Part shown: positions 9,605 through 19,410 of the stretch, one piece after another
Position numbering within the stretch: position 1 is the first letter of the stretch
Layout: the number at the start of each line of letters is the position of its first letter
Source: Bartonella sp. WD16.2
Lineage (GTDB): Bacteria; Pseudomonadota; Alphaproteobacteria; Rhizobiales; Rhizobiaceae
Length of the DNA stretch: 64,000 nucleotides
NCBI RefSeq assembly: GCF_002022505.1
Contig: NZ_CP019781.1
Coordinates: 1-64,000, forward strand
Direction: 5' to 3'
The notes under the pieces: model-generated
What the model was told of the DNA's origin: nothing
Seen by the model: only the letters and a program-made list of their open reading frames with translations
The model's database searches: none
Made by a program: the position numbers and the translations under genes

Positions 9605-9637
9605 GAGAGTGATTCTGTAGTAAAAGGAATCATTCTC
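9605..9637 (+). terminator. Hairpin downstream of cyoD
   Basis: GAGAGTGATTC (9605-9615) pairs with GAATCATTCTC (9627-9637) through 11 bases, one a G-U pair, with an 11-base loop. It starts 25 bases after the cyoD stop and lies between convergent cyoD and fabI. There is no strong T-run after it, so it may end the cyo message with help or protect its 3' end. Confidence 0.55.
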
Positions 9638-9726
9638 TTAAATAACTTATAGGCTTAAATATTTTTGCAGGAATTTGTAGAAATTATTAAATAAGTGTTT
9701 CTGTTGTTTTGTAGTATTTTAAACCA

Positions 9727-10544
9727 TTATTCTCCTTGAGTTTCTTCACTTTGTTTTAGTTCTTCAAGTGTTGGCATGGACATGATGTTGTATCCTGAAT
9801 CAACATAGTGAATTTCTCCAGTAACACCTGACGATAAATCAGAAAGCAAATAAAGAGCAGATTTTCCAATTTCATTAATGTTTACAGTACGGCGGAGTGG
9901 TGCGTTACGACGTTGATATGAAAAGATTGCTCTTGCAGCTGCGATGCCATTGCCAGCTAAGGTTCTAACAGGACCAGCTGAGATTGCATTGACGCGGATA
10001 TTTTGGGGACCAAAATCTGCAGCTAAATAACGCACCATAGCTTCTAAAGCTGCTTTAGCAACGCCCATGATATTGTAATTAGGAACAACTTGCTGTGAAG
10101 CTCCATAAGTGAGTGTTAAAAGTGTCCCACCATTAGACATGAGCTTACCCGCACGTTGAGCGATTTCCGTAAAAGAATAAGCTGAAATTACCATTGTGCG
10201 AGTAAAATTCTCGCGGGTTGTAACATCGACATAACGTCCTTTTAGTTGTGTTTTATCTGAATAGCCAATGGCATGGACAACGAAATCAATCGATCCCCAC
10301 TCTTTTTTTAAATATTCAAAAACTTGGTCGACATTTTCAGTTTTTTCAACGTCACACTCAAATAATAATTTGCAGCCAAGTTTTTTGCAAGCGGTTGAAC
10401 GCGTTTTCCAAAAGCATCTCCTTGATAAGTCAATGCTAGTTCAGCTCCTTCTTCTGCTAATTGACATGCAATGCCCCAAGCAATTGAGTGATCATTTGCA
10501 ATCCCCATAATGAGGCCGCGCTTGCCCTCCATCAAACCTTTCAT
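9727..10544 (-). pseudogene. fabI: Enoyl-[acyl-carrier-protein] reductase FabI, one apparent frameshift
   Basis: FabI performs the last reduction of type II fatty-acid elongation, using NAD(P)H. The frame begins [20 protein letters not shown], a Rossmann start typical of FabI, and is lost after PLAK at the T6 run 10381-10386 (A6 in the coding strand), where A7 is needed. One added A restores a continuous 272-residue protein that includes [18 protein letters not shown], the active-site region YGASQQVVPNYNIMGVAKAALE and the C-terminal GYNIMSM. 272 residues is the normal length. It is downstream of fabB. The gene is probably essential, so sequence error or slippage is likelier than true loss. 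Confidence 0.85.
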
Positions 10545-10594
10545 AGTATTTCTCCGTAAGATCGTGCCATTGTCAATCAGTTAAGAATCATCAT

Positions 10595-11815
10595 TTATGT
10601 ATAACGTTGGAAAACAAGCGTTGCATTGGTGCCTCCAAAACCAAATGTATTTGATAATACAGTATTTAATTCTTGATGATCACGGCGTGTACGAACAATT
10701 GGCATATCGTCAAAAGCAGGATCAAGTTCTTCAATATGAGCACTTTCACAAATAAAATTATGATTCATCATTAGCAATGTATAGATTGCTTCTTGAACAC
10801 CTGCTGCACCTAAAGAATGACCTGTTAGAGATTTTGTAGCAGAAATTGGTGGACATTGATCACCTGCTCCAAAGATTCGGCGGATTGCTTCTATTTCAGG
10901 GGGGTCACCAATGGGTGTTGCTGTTGCATGGGGATTGATATAATCAATTTTATTTTTTACAGTTGTAAGTGCCATGCGCATGCATCTTTCTGCTCCTTCA
11001 CCGGATGGAGAAACCATATCATGTCCATCAGATGTAGCACCATAACCAACAATTTCACCATAGATTTTTGCGCCACGTGCTTTGGCTACTTCTAACTCTT
11101 CAAGAACCAAAACACCAGCTCCACCAGCGATAACAAATCCATCGCGATTAATATCATAAGCACGTGAAGCTTTTTCTGGTGTATCATTATATTTACTAGA
11201 CATAGCGCCCATGGCATCAAATAAAACAGATAACGTCCAATCTAAATCTTCACAACCTCCTGCAAAGATGCGATTCTGTTTACCGTATTGTATCATCTCA
11301 TAAGCATTGCCGATGCAATGATTGGATGTGGCACAAGCTGAAGAAATTGAGTAGTTCACTCCTTTAATTTTAAAGAAAGTTGCAAGAGTTGCTGCTGCCG
11401 TGGAACTCATCGCTTTGGGTACCACAAAAGGTCCAATGCGTTTTGGGCCTTTCTGACGTGTAATATCGGCAGCTTCAACGATTGACCGAGTAGAAGGCCC
11501 TCCAGACCCCATAATAATACCAGTGTGTTCATTTGATACTTCACTAGGTTCTAAACCTGCATCGGCAATTGCTTGGTCCATGGCAATATGATTCCACGCT
11601 GTTCCATGACCATGAAAACGCATGGCTCGTCGATCAACCAATTCTTCTATATTTACATTTGGTTTGGCGTAAACTCTGCTACGAAAGCCTAATTCAGCAT
11701 ATTCGGGTGCATAAGAAATTCCTGATTTTGCTTCACGCAAACTCGTTAAGACAGCTTGAAGTCCGTTTCCAATCGAGGAGATAATTCCCATTCCGGTTAC
11801 AACAACTCGACGCAT
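10595..11815 (-). CDS. fabB: 3-oxoacyl-[acyl-carrier-protein] synthase I
   Basis: FabB condenses malonyl-ACP with acyl-ACP and is needed to elongate unsaturated chains. The 406-residue protein has the thiolase fold with nucleophile cysteine in [15 protein letters not shown] (about 160) and the two histidines in [11 protein letters not shown] and [11 protein letters not shown]. The C-terminal [14 protein letters not shown] is typical. It is transcribed fabA-fabB-fabI, with 57 bases from fabA, the usual rhizobial arrangement for anaerobic-type unsaturated fatty-acid synthesis. Confidence 0.97.
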   Translation of the reverse strand: MRRVVVTGMGIISSIGNGLQAVLTSLREAKSGISYAPEYAELGFRSRVYAKPNVNIEELVDRRAMRFHGHGTAWNHIAMDQAIADAGLEPSEVSNEHTGIIMGSGGPSTRSIVEAADITRQKGPKRIGPFVVPKAMSSTAAATLATFFKIKGVNYSISSACATSNHCIGNAYEMIQYGKQNRIFAGGCEDLDWTLSVLFDAMGAMSSKYNDTPEKASRAYDINRDGFVIAGGAGVLVLEELEVAKARGAKIYGEIVGYGATSDGHDMVSPSGEGAERCMRMALTTVKNKIDYINPHATATPIGDPPEIEAIRRIFGAGDQCPPISATKSLTGHSLGAAGVQEAIYTLLMMNHNFICESAHIEELDPAFDDMPIVRTRRDHQELNTVLSNTFGFGGTNATLVFQRYT

Positions 11816-11872
11816 TCACACCTCCTTGGTTCATATAGAGCACAACAAAATGTTTTTTCTAATGAAATAATG

Positions 11873-12382
11873 TTAGTCTTCTTTAAATAAAGCAACGCGT
11901 AAATCATTGGCTTTGTAAATGGCTTTTCCATCTGCCTTCACCCACCCATCTGCTATGCCTAAGACCAAATTCCCACGTCGGATACGTTTAAAATTTATTT
12001 CATATTCAAGCAGTTGAGTTTGCGGAGTAACCATGCCGGATAATTTTGTTTCGCCTGTCGATATAGCACGCCCTTTTCCTGGTTCACCTAACCAACCAAG
12101 AAAAAAACCTGTTAATTGCCATAGTCCGTCTAAACCAAGACATCCTGGCATGACAGGGTCACCGATAAAATGACAATCGAAAAACCATAGATCTGGAGTG
12201 ATGTCAAATTCCGCACGAACTATCCCTTTATTATATTCACCACCAGTTTCACTAATTTGGATGATTCGGTGAATCATCAACATTGGTGGTGCAGGTAATT
12301 GTGCATTACCTTTACCAAACATTTCACCGCGAGCACAGCTTAGGAGCTCTTCATAAGTGTAGCGAGACTTTTGTTTAGTCAT
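11873..12382 (-). CDS. fabA: 3-hydroxydecanoyl-ACP dehydratase/isomerase
   Basis: FabA dehydrates 3-hydroxydecanoyl-ACP and isomerises trans-2 to cis-3-decenoyl-ACP, the branch point to unsaturated fatty acids. The 169-residue hot-dog protein carries the active-site histidine in [12 protein letters not shown] and the aspartate in [11 protein letters not shown]. Length matches the family (about 171). It leads the fabA-fabB-fabI transcript and is divergent from irr across 242 bases. Confidence 0.97.
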   Translation of the reverse strand: MTKQKSRYTYEELLSCARGEMFGKGNAQLPAPPMLMIHRIIQISETGGEYNKGIVRAEFDITPDLWFFDCHFIGDPVMPGCLGLDGLWQLTGFFLGWLGEPGKGRAISTGETKLSGMVTPQTQLLEYEINFKRIRRGNLVLGIADGWVKADGKAIYKANDLRVALFKED

Positions 12383-12624
12383 TGTTACTCCATTTATCTC
12401 CGTATATTTATTGTGCTTTTCAACTTATTCTTAAAGCAAATTTGAGGGAGAAGGAAATGATTTTATATGATTAAAGACTTTTTTTATGAAAAGCTATTTT
12501 GTAAAATCAATAATTTATATTTTATCTTCCTCATTTTGCTGAATGTCAACCTCACTTGAATATAAATGTAATGCAGTTTATATTGCATCAATAAGCACAA
12601 ACAATTTAAGATTTATGGAGAAGA

Positions 12625-13068
12625 GTGGTCTGTGAGAGAGTTGTGAATTATTATTCCTTACCTGAATTAGAAAGACATTTACGTCAAAATGGTTTGCGGC
12701 CAACACGTCAGCGATTAGAACTCGCCAAAATGATTTTTTCTCGAGGTAATCGCCACATTGCAGCTGAAGAACTTTATGAAGAGGCGATTCAATCAAATGC
12801 TCCTGTATCTTTAGCGACAGTTTATAATACACTTCATCAATTTACGGAAGCTGGTTTATTACGAATTATTGCTGTAGAAGGTTCAAAAACTTGGTTTGAC
12901 ACAAATACATCTGATCATTACCATTTCTATATTGAAGGTGAAAATCGTATTCTTGATATTCCTTGTAATTTAAAAGGGTCTCCTATCATTGAAAATTTGC
13001 CTCAACCACCGGATGGGATGGAAATTTCTCATGTTGATTTAATCATTCGATTAAAATATAAAACTTAG
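12625..13068 (+). CDS. irr: Fur-family iron response regulator Irr
   Basis: Irr is a Fur-superfamily repressor that reads haem status in Rhizobiales and Rhodobacterales and controls haem synthesis and iron genes. The 147-residue protein has a winged helix (RPTRQRLELAKMIF, then SLATVYNTLHQFTEAGLLR at about 62-80). The His-rich metal/haem site reads DHYHFY (His98, His100). It lacks the CxxC zinc pairs of classical Fur. The start is GTG at 12625; a GTG at 12643 is possible. Its position divergent from fabA is the usual one in Rhizobiales and supports irr over fur or mur. Confidence 0.92.
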   Translation: MVCERVVNYYSLPELERHLRQNGLRPTRQRLELAKMIFSRGNRHIAAEELYEEAIQSNAPVSLATVYNTLHQFTEAGLLRIIAVEGSKTWFDTNTSDHYHFYIEGENRILDIPCNLKGSPIIENLPQPPDGMEISHVDLIIRLKYKT

Positions 13069-13129
13069 TAGGTATTAGGAATTAAACAGTTTGATACGTG
13101 AAAAATTAAACGCAAAAGCTCAAAAATCA

Positions 13130-13687
13130 TTAATTTTTAATTTTTTCACCAGGATAAATTCCCCATAATTGGGTTTGATGAAGCCAACCACGAATGTTAC
13201 GGATATCCAATTCGCACCAGTGCCCGTTACATTGACGAATATTCCCGATAATATTAGGTTCTACTTCTGCTAAAAGTTTCGCATTATCTGTTGGGGTTTG
13301 ACGTACCATAAGTCTTTTTGTTTTATCTTTTTGCCACGGAATAGTTATAGCAGTCCGTTTTCCCGATAAAAGCGATTGATAAACCCATCCTTCATCTCCT
13401 TCAGCATCACGAATTTTACGCCATTGATCATATTCTTGAATAATTTCAATCGGCAAGCCCTGCTTTTGATAAGTGTAAATAATAGGATAATTACTTCCCG
13501 GTCCCACACGTACATTAACACGTGCAGGCTTAATTGAAGCAAATCGTGGAAGCGGTAAACCACTTGGGCCCAAATTTTGATTAGGTACTTGTGCGTACGA
13601 AAGAATAAGAGAACCAAACAAGAATTTTCCTGTTATTAATACACATGATAGGAATGTTGAAAATCGAAACCCGATAGAATTTTTCAC
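13130..13687 (-). CDS. Secreted bacterial SH3-domain protein
   Basis: The 185-residue protein begins with a basic, then hydrophobic, signal sequence ending near LSYAQ (about residue 32). It continues with a bacterial SH3 domain: ARVNVRVGPGSNYPIIYTYQKQ, then DQWRKIRDAEGDEGWVYQSLL. A second, weaker SH3-like repeat follows (LMVRQTPTDNAKLLAEVEP ... CNGHWCELDIRNIRGWL). Such domains usually bind peptidoglycan or proteins at the cell envelope. The specific function is unknown. It is convergent with irr across about 60 bases. Confidence 0.8.
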   Translation of the reverse strand: MKNSIGFRFSTFLSCVLITGKFLFGSLILSYAQVPNQNLGPSGLPLPRFASIKPARVNVRVGPGSNYPIIYTYQKQGLPIEIIQEYDQWRKIRDAEGDEGWVYQSLLSGKRTAITIPWQKDKTKRLMVRQTPTDNAKLLAEVEPNIIGNIRQCNGHWCELDIRNIRGWLHQTQLWGIYPGEKIKN

Positions 13688-14245
13688 TTTTCAACCTTTT
13701 TTTCTACTACGCTTTTTGTATATTTGTAATCTAACATTTGAAAATAGATCCGAGCTTTATTCAGGCTATGGCATATGTTTAGTTAAAGAGGTTAAAACTA
13801 ATTAAGCAATTATGATAAAATTTATGAAACTATTAAAAACATTTGAAAATATAGATATACAGTAAGTAAAGATTCGCCATAATGTTAAATTTTTCTCTTA
13901 ATAAAGCAATGTATAGACGAACTTTTTGGCATTCATTTGATTAACTGAGACAATTTATAATATACAATTAATAAAAAGTTATTTTTTAACGTTTTAATGC
14001 TTATACGTAAGCTACTTTAGAGGGAAGTGCGTGCAAAATTATAAACGGAAATGTTTTAATTGAAGTACATTAATGAAGAACCTTGTAACAGGTGATGGAC
14101 TTTATATGTTTAAAAAAGTAAGAGTAGAATTCAGCTCCACATTAGTGGAGTATATAAAAAACAAATTATTATTTTCCACATATGGTGATAATAATAATTG
14201 CGTTGTTGTATTTTTTAAACTCTTTCTCATATGAGAGAATACATA
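13688..14245. other. 558-base gap without a recognised gene
   Basis: This A/T-rich stretch separates the SH3 protein from the NlpC/P60 gene on the same strand. I see no supported coding frame or tRNA. A small hairpin, CTCCAC-ATTA-GTGGAG at 14135-14150, and a 12-base palindrome TCTCATATGAGA at 14225-14236 just beyond the NlpC/P60 stop are the only structures noted. The SH3 gene promoter is on the other side of this gene's frame, so the gap could be decayed sequence. Confidence 0.5.
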
Positions 14246-15109
14246 TTATATTTTCTGGATTGGTCGACGTTTTACTATGAGATGCTGATTTTTCTTAGCA
14301 AAATACGCGATAGCTTCTTCTAATGGTTCGATCATAACATCCATAGATTTGCCATTTGCGTGAATGATATTTTGATGATCGACCATAATAGCGACATGGC
14401 CTTTCCAAAAAATCAGATCACCTCGTTGAAGAATTTCATCGTCTGTCAATTGTTTTCCTATGGTTTTCTGTTGCATATCGGTATCTCGTAAAACCATTTG
14501 ACCGGCCATCATCATGGAAAGCTGGACTAGTCCTGAGCAATCAATACCAAAACCACTAATACCACCCCAAAGATAAGGTGTGCCGACAAGAGTTTGTGCA
14601 ACTGTAACATAATCCTCATAGATATGTTCAATAGGACTAAGATGACAAGAAACAATAGCTTTCCCATTTTCAAGGATGGAATACAGTGTATTTCGTGTCT
14701 CAATTTCATCAACTACACTTACTTTACTTCCCATAGATAAGGCACTTTCTACTGGTCCACGTAAGTCAGCTTGTAAATATTGAAAGGTACGTGGCACTGA
14801 AACGATATGAGTTTGTTCTATAGTTGGTGTACAAAGAGCTTTTGTATCAATATAACCCACATAGTTGTCTTTGAGTGATTGCCCCCATGACATGTTTTCT
14901 CTTTGTTCAAAGATTAAAAGTTCTTCTCCAAAAAGGCATTCAGTTTGCCTTTCACTTTTTTTGCTTTTATCTTTAAACAAACCGGCAACCGCTGTGTTAA
15001 CACGTTTTTTTTCTCCTTGAATAAGGCGTTGAGTTGTCATTTCTTTTGTAAGGTGCTGATCTGCAAGATCATTTCTGAAGGGATATAATCGTGGATCTTT
15101 GTGTATCAT
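14246..15109 (-). CDS. NlpC/P60 family peptidase with SH3-like N-terminus
   Basis: The 287-residue protein has an N-terminal SH3-like part (about 55-150, including GEELLIFEQ and WGQSLKDNYVGYI) and a C-terminal NlpC/P60 papain-like domain. The catalytic set is visible: Cys191 in FGIDCSGLVQ, His238 in WKGHVAIMV and His250 in NIIHANG. This family cleaves peptidoglycan peptides between gamma-D-Glu and the diamino acid. No signal peptide is obvious, so it may act on cytoplasmic turnover peptides. It is five bases downstream of the leucyl aminopeptidase gene, so the two peptidases are co-transcribed, as in other Rhizobiales. Confidence 0.9.
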   Translation of the reverse strand: MIHKDPRLYPFRNDLADQHLTKEMTTQRLIQGEKKRVNTAVAGLFKDKSKKSERQTECLFGEELLIFEQRENMSWGQSLKDNYVGYIDTKALCTPTIEQTHIVSVPRTFQYLQADLRGPVESALSMGSKVSVVDEIETRNTLYSILENGKAIVSCHLSPIEHIYEDYVTVAQTLVGTPYLWGGISGFGIDCSGLVQLSMMMAGQMVLRDTDMQQKTIGKQLTDDEILQRGDLIFWKGHVAIMVDHQNIIHANGKSMDVMIEPLEEAIAYFAKKNQHLIVKRRPIQKI

Positions 15110-15114
15110 CTATG

Positions 15115-16524
15115 TTAACTTTGGTCTTTGAAAAGATGATAAAGGGCACGAATAACTTGCGCATTACCCCCAGTAGGATAGCCTGGTTTTTCTTTTGGTA
15201 TCCAACCATACAGATCAAAATGGGCAAAATGTTGGGCTTTTTCAACAAAAGAATTCAAAAATAAAGCAGCAGTTATAGAGCCAGCGAAGTTATCCCGAGT
15301 CGCATTATTGAGATCAGCAATCGGTGATGATAATTTTTCTTTATAAGGTTGCCAGAGTGGCATTTGCCAAAGAGGATCAGCAACACAGTTGGAAGCTTGA
15401 GAAATTTTTTGTGCCCATAATGGGTCATTACAATAAAATGCAGGAAGATCTGGACCTAATGCTATGCGAGCAGCTCCTGTTAAACTAGCCATGCAAAACA
15501 TGAATTGAGGGTTGTTTTCATCACCATAGGTTAACGCATCGGCAAGAATAAGTCGGCCTTCAGCATCTGTATTGCCAATTTCAACACTTAGTCCTTTTCG
15601 ACTTTTTAAAATGTCACCTGGCCGAAAGGCGTTACCCGAAACTGCGTTTTCAACAGCTGGAATTAGAACCTGTAAACGGAAGGGCAATTGCGCATCCATA
15701 ATAAGCTTGGCTAAACCTAAGACATGTGCACTACCACTCATATCTTTTTTCATTAACAGCATGTTGTTGGCTGATTTAATGTTTAATCCTCCAGTATCAA
15801 AGGTTACGCCTTTACCAACTAATGTTATTTTAGGATGATTTTCCTGCCCCCATTGTAGTTCAATAAGTCGTGGTGCAATATTGCTTGCCCGCCCTACAGC
15901 GTGAATCATTGGAAAGTTTTGTGTAAGGAGTTCATCTCCACAAATGCTTTTAACGTGAGCATTATAAGTTTGTCCTAGTTGGTACGTTGTGGTTTCCAGA
16001 GTATCAGGGCTCATATCATTGGCTGGAGTATTAATGAGATCACGGACAAAAAAGACTGTTTCATAAATTCGTTTGAGTTCATCGAGATCAATTGTGTCAT
16101 GAACATGAATCGATAATGATTTGAAGGAAGGGTTTTGGAGATAGCGGCTAAATTGATAGCTTCCTAATGCTAATCCCAAATACGTATTTATTTCGTTTAC
16201 TGTTGATCCTTGTAAATGCCAATCGCCGGTGGGAAGATGTTTGGCAAGAAGTCCTGTGATAAAAGGTTCTTCACCATTGCCGATTCCAAATAAAACTTTT
16301 TTTAATTGTCCTGTTTCATGAGGAACAAATAATATTTGTCCTGCTTTTCCAGTAAAATTATTGACTTTCATCCATTTGGTTGTTGATGCATCAAAAGATG
16401 AGTCAGCACAATTTTTTTTGCACACTAAAATAATAGGGCAACTATTGTCGGCACGTGTTGAAGTAAAATTAATTTGGTGTTGAAGCATATCTATTTGATC
16501 CTTATAGTTTCCGAAGTGCGACAT
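15115..16524 (-). CDS. M17 leucyl aminopeptidase family protein
   Basis: This zinc/manganese aminopeptidase removes N-terminal residues from peptides. The 469-residue protein has the M17 signature [14 protein letters not shown] and the metal/lysine segment [17 protein letters not shown], followed by [16 protein letters not shown]. The C-terminal domain is full length, though short compared with E. coli PepA (503). The annotated start overlaps the end of coaA by 23 bases; an internal ATG at 16488 ([10 protein letters not shown]) is an equally good start. It is followed five bases later by the NlpC/P60 gene. Confidence 0.92.
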   Translation of the reverse strand: MSHFGNYKDQIDMLQHQINFTSTRADNSCPIILVCKKNCADSSFDASTTKWMKVNNFTGKAGQILFVPHETGQLKKVLFGIGNGEEPFITGLLAKHLPTGDWHLQGSTVNEINTYLGLALGSYQFSRYLQNPSFKSLSIHVHDTIDLDELKRIYETVFFVRDLINTPANDMSPDTLETTTYQLGQTYNAHVKSICGDELLTQNFPMIHAVGRASNIAPRLIELQWGQENHPKITLVGKGVTFDTGGLNIKSANNMLLMKKDMSGSAHVLGLAKLIMDAQLPFRLQVLIPAVENAVSGNAFRPGDILKSRKGLSVEIGNTDAEGRLILADALTYGDENNPQFMFCMASLTGAARIALGPDLPAFYCNDPLWAQKISQASNCVADPLWQMPLWQPYKEKLSSPIADLNNATRDNFAGSITAALFLNSFVEKAQHFAHFDLYGWIPKEKPGYPTGGNAQVIRALYHLFKDQS

Positions 16525-17500
16525 ATTCGACCAAATGGTTTCTTCCTTTCCGTAGAATAAGGTTAGCTCGTGATCGTGTTGGCAATATATTTTCTTGTAA
16601 ATTTTTTAAGTTAATCGTACACCAAAGATTTTCAGCAATTTTAAAGGCTTCTTCTTCACTTAAAAGCGCATAACGATGAAAATAAGATTCAGGATTTTGA
16701 AACGCTGTTTTACGTAAACGTTTGAAACGATCTAGATACCAATGGCGAATCATTTCTGTTGCAGCATCTACATAGATTGAAAAATCGAAAAAATCTGAAA
16801 CAAAAGGCATAATTTCTTTATCATTAGGAAAATCACTGATCTGAAGCACATTAATACCTTCAACAATTAAAATATCAGGACGGTCAATAATAGCTTCTTT
16901 ATTTTCTAAAACATCGTAGGTCATATGTGAATAAAGCGGTACGCTGACATTACCAATACCAGCTTTTATGGCAGAAAGAAAGCGTAGCAATTTTTTAATA
17001 TCATAGGAATCAGGAAAACCTTTACGATTCATACGATTTTTTTTCTGTAATACAGCATTAGGATAAAGAAAGCCGTCAGTTGTTACTAGGTCGACTTTAA
17101 AGCTGGATGTCCAGCGTTTCAAAAGTTCTTGAAGAATGCGTGCAGTGGTTGATTTTCCTACTGCAACAGAACCGGAAATTCCAATAATAAAAGGAGTTTT
17201 TATTGTATCTTCTTGGTACAAAAATTGTTGTCGTTTTTGGAAGAGTTTTTGCACTGCTTCAACGTGGCATGATAACAAACGCGACAAGGAGAGATAAATG
17301 CGTTGTACTTCTTCAAGATCAATAGGATCGCCAATTGATCGTAAACGTTTAATTTCATCAAAGGTTAAAGTAAGTGGTGTATCTGCACGAAACTGGGACC
17401 ATTCTTGTGCAGTAAAAACACTATAAGGAGAATAGGGGCCAGAAATGTAATTAATCAGATCATCTTCTTGATTGGTTTTTGATAGATTGATATCAATCAT
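16502..17500 (-). CDS. coaA: Type I pantothenate kinase
   Basis: CoaA phosphorylates pantothenate, the first and rate-limiting step to coenzyme A. The protein has a P-loop [12 protein letters not shown] and the family segments [40 protein letters not shown] and [12 protein letters not shown] use the ATG at 17500 (332 residues); a TTG 48 bases upstream is less likely. In several free-living Rhizobiales coaA lies beside the hisBHAFE genes and hslVU; here the his genes are absent and an asparaginase gene lies between coaA and hslV. Confidence 0.95.
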   Translation of the reverse strand: MIDINLSKTNQEDDLINYISGPYSPYSVFTAQEWSQFRADTPLTLTFDEIKRLRSIGDPIDLEEVQRIYLSLSRLLSCHVEAVQKLFQKRQQFLYQEDTIKTPFIIGISGSVAVGKSTTARILQELLKRWTSSFKVDLVTTDGFLYPNAVLQKKNRMNRKGFPDSYDIKKLLRFLSAIKAGIGNVSVPLYSHMTYDVLENKEAIIDRPDILIVEGINVLQISDFPNDKEIMPFVSDFFDFSIYVDAATEMIRHWYLDRFKRLRKTAFQNPESYFHRYALLSEEEAFKIAENLWCTINLKNLQENILPTRSRANLILRKGRNHLVEYVALRKL

Positions 17501-17636
17501 TTTTACCAGCCAAGAATTTTTTACTGGGTTGTTTTTTTGCAATAGCAATACTTGAATATAAAAAGATAAGGTGCTTTATTGTCAGAAATATTTTATTTTG
17601 CATATTTTCTTCATTTAAAATAATCAATGATTTTGC

Positions 17637-18626
17637 TCAGCTTATAGTCCAATCATTCCAATACATACTAATTTGTTCTCGTGATAGACCTTGTGCCAAA
17701 AAAGCCCATAAAAGTAAACGTGCTTTCACTGCGGATAAATAACCTGACATCAAGGCACCAGAAGCAATCATATCGGTTTCTGAGCCTTTATAACCATAGG
17801 TTGTTTTAGCTGTTGAGCCATTATAAGAACGGCTTGCGATGATAATTGGAATCTTTTTGGCGTGTTGTCGTACAATATCTGCTTCTTGAGAAGAACAATG
17901 CCCCGCACCAAAACCAGCTATGACAAGGCCTGCATAATGTCCACTTTCAACACAAAATTTCATTAAATTTGTATCAGATGAGAAAGAAGAGTACAGGAGT
18001 GCAACTTGGTGATTATTATTTTTAGGAAACGTAAAAGTTGTAGGAAAGAAATTTCGATCATTGAAATAAATAAGTTTTCCTTCCAAAATGGTTCCTAAAG
18101 CGCCTGCTAAATCTGACTGAAATGTTTCAACTTTGACAGTATGGCTTTTCTGCACCCAGTAGGGTGAATGAATAGTGTCATTGATCACAACCAAGACACC
18201 TCTGTTACGACTCTGTTGATCAGCAGCAACACGAGTTGCAGCTAAAAGATTAGCAGGCCCATCAGCACCTGCATTACAGGGTAGACGCATAGCACCAGTT
18301 ATAACAAGTGGTTCAACTTTATTCCAGTAAAGGGAAAGAAAAAAAGCTGTTTCTTCTAGAGTATCAGTACCTTGTGTTAAAACAATACCATCGGCACCAG
18401 CTGCGATTTGTTGTGTTGCCCATTCTATTGTTTCAAAAAGAATTTTAAAAGATAAAGATCCACTTGGTAATTGTGTTAATGTTTGAGCATAAATATTGGC
18501 AATATTTTTTAAATCAGGAACACTTTTTATGAGGATATCTGAGGTTAAAGTTGGTTGCATTTTTCCAAAACTATCAGGCGCCATTGCGATGGTGCCACCC
18601 AATGTTCCTATGGCTATTTTTTTCAT
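17637..18626 (-). CDS. L-asparaginase (type I/II asparaginase-glutaminase family)
   Basis: The enzyme hydrolyses asparagine (and possibly glutamine) to aspartate and ammonia. The 329-residue protein has the nucleophile threonine motif IGTLGGTIAM (Thr12) and the second catalytic motif LTQGTDTLEETAFF. No signal peptide is obvious, so it is probably cytoplasmic. It is divergent from hslV and about 90 bases before coaA. The subtype (ansA or ansB-like) cannot be decided from motifs alone. Confidence 0.9.
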   Translation of the reverse strand: MKKIAIGTLGGTIAMAPDSFGKMQPTLTSDILIKSVPDLKNIANIYAQTLTQLPSGSLSFKILFETIEWATQQIAAGADGIVLTQGTDTLEETAFFLSLYWNKVEPLVITGAMRLPCNAGADGPANLLAATRVAADQQSRNRGVLVVINDTIHSPYWVQKSHTVKVETFQSDLAGALGTILEGKLIYFNDRNFFPTTFTFPKNNNHQVALLYSSFSSDTNLMKFCVESGHYAGLVIAGFGAGHCSSQEADIVRQHAKKIPIIIASRSYNGSTAKTTYGYKGSETDMIASGALMSGYLSAVKARLLLWAFLAQGLSREQISMYWNDWTIS

Positions 18627-18827
18627 AGTTTGCCCTTTAGAAAACGCAGATTACATATAAAAGTTATTTAACAACAATTTAAGTTAGCAGAAATGGTATC
18701 ATTTTCTTAATTTAAATAATTGAGTTAAGCTCAATCGTTGCGTTTTGCAATATATGTTCTTAAATAAAGAGATAGATAGTTAAATTTTATGTCTGATAAA
18801 GGGAAGCAATATTAAGGAGTTTTCTTA

Positions 18828-19388
18828 ATGGCAGAACATAAGTCTGATAGAATGTATGGTACGACTATCGTTACTGTACGAAAGGGCGACAAAGTCGTTA
18901 TGGCTGGTGATGGTCAAGTTTCACTTGGGCAAACGATTATGAAAGGCAATGCACGTAAAGTGCGTCGTCTTGGGAAGGGTGGAACGGTTATTGCTGGTTT
19001 TGCAGGTGCGACAGCAGATGCTTTCACATTGTTGGAAAGATTGGAAATTAAGCTTGAACAGTATCCTGATCAGCTCATGCGTGCGTGCGTAGAGCTTGCA
19101 AAAGATTGGCGAACTGATCGCTATTTGCGTCGTCTTGAAGCAATGATGCTTGTAGCTGATAAAAAGGTAACTTTGGCTTTAACAGGCCTTGGAGATGTAT
19201 TAGAACCAGAAGATGGAATCATGGCAATTGGTTCTGGGGGCAATTTTGCTTTATCGGCTGCACGGGCACTCATAGATACAGATTTGGACGCAAAAGCTAT
19301 TGCGTGTAAAGCGATGAACATTGCTGCTGAAATTTGTGTTTATACCAATGGCAATTTCACAATTGAAACATTGGATACAGAGTTATAA
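18828..19388 (+). CDS. hslV: ATP-dependent protease peptidase subunit HslV
   Basis: HslV forms the proteolytic double hexamer of the HslVU heat-shock protease. The 186-residue protein has the N-terminal nucleophile threonine at [11 protein letters not shown] (Thr12 or Thr13 after propeptide removal), [21 protein letters not shown] and [15 protein letters not shown] good AAGGAG precedes the ATG. hslU starts 22 bases downstream. In the 201 bases shared with the divergent asparaginase gene, ATTGAG-TTAAG-CTCAAT (18719-18735) is a small inverted repeat; I do not see a clear heat-shock sigma-factor promoter. Confidence 0.97.
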   Translation: MAEHKSDRMYGTTIVTVRKGDKVVMAGDGQVSLGQTIMKGNARKVRRLGKGGTVIAGFAGATADAFTLLERLEIKLEQYPDQLMRACVELAKDWRTDRYLRRLEAMMLVADKKVTLALTGLGDVLEPEDGIMAIGSGGNFALSAARALIDTDLDAKAIACKAMNIAAEICVYTNGNFTIETLDTEL

Positions 19389-19410
19389 TTCTTTAGAGAA
19401 AGCTATTTGA

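Noticed and set aside
14135..14150. CTCCAC/GTGGAG hairpin as a terminator
   Set aside because: Six-base stem, no T-run on either strand, and not placed right after a gene end.
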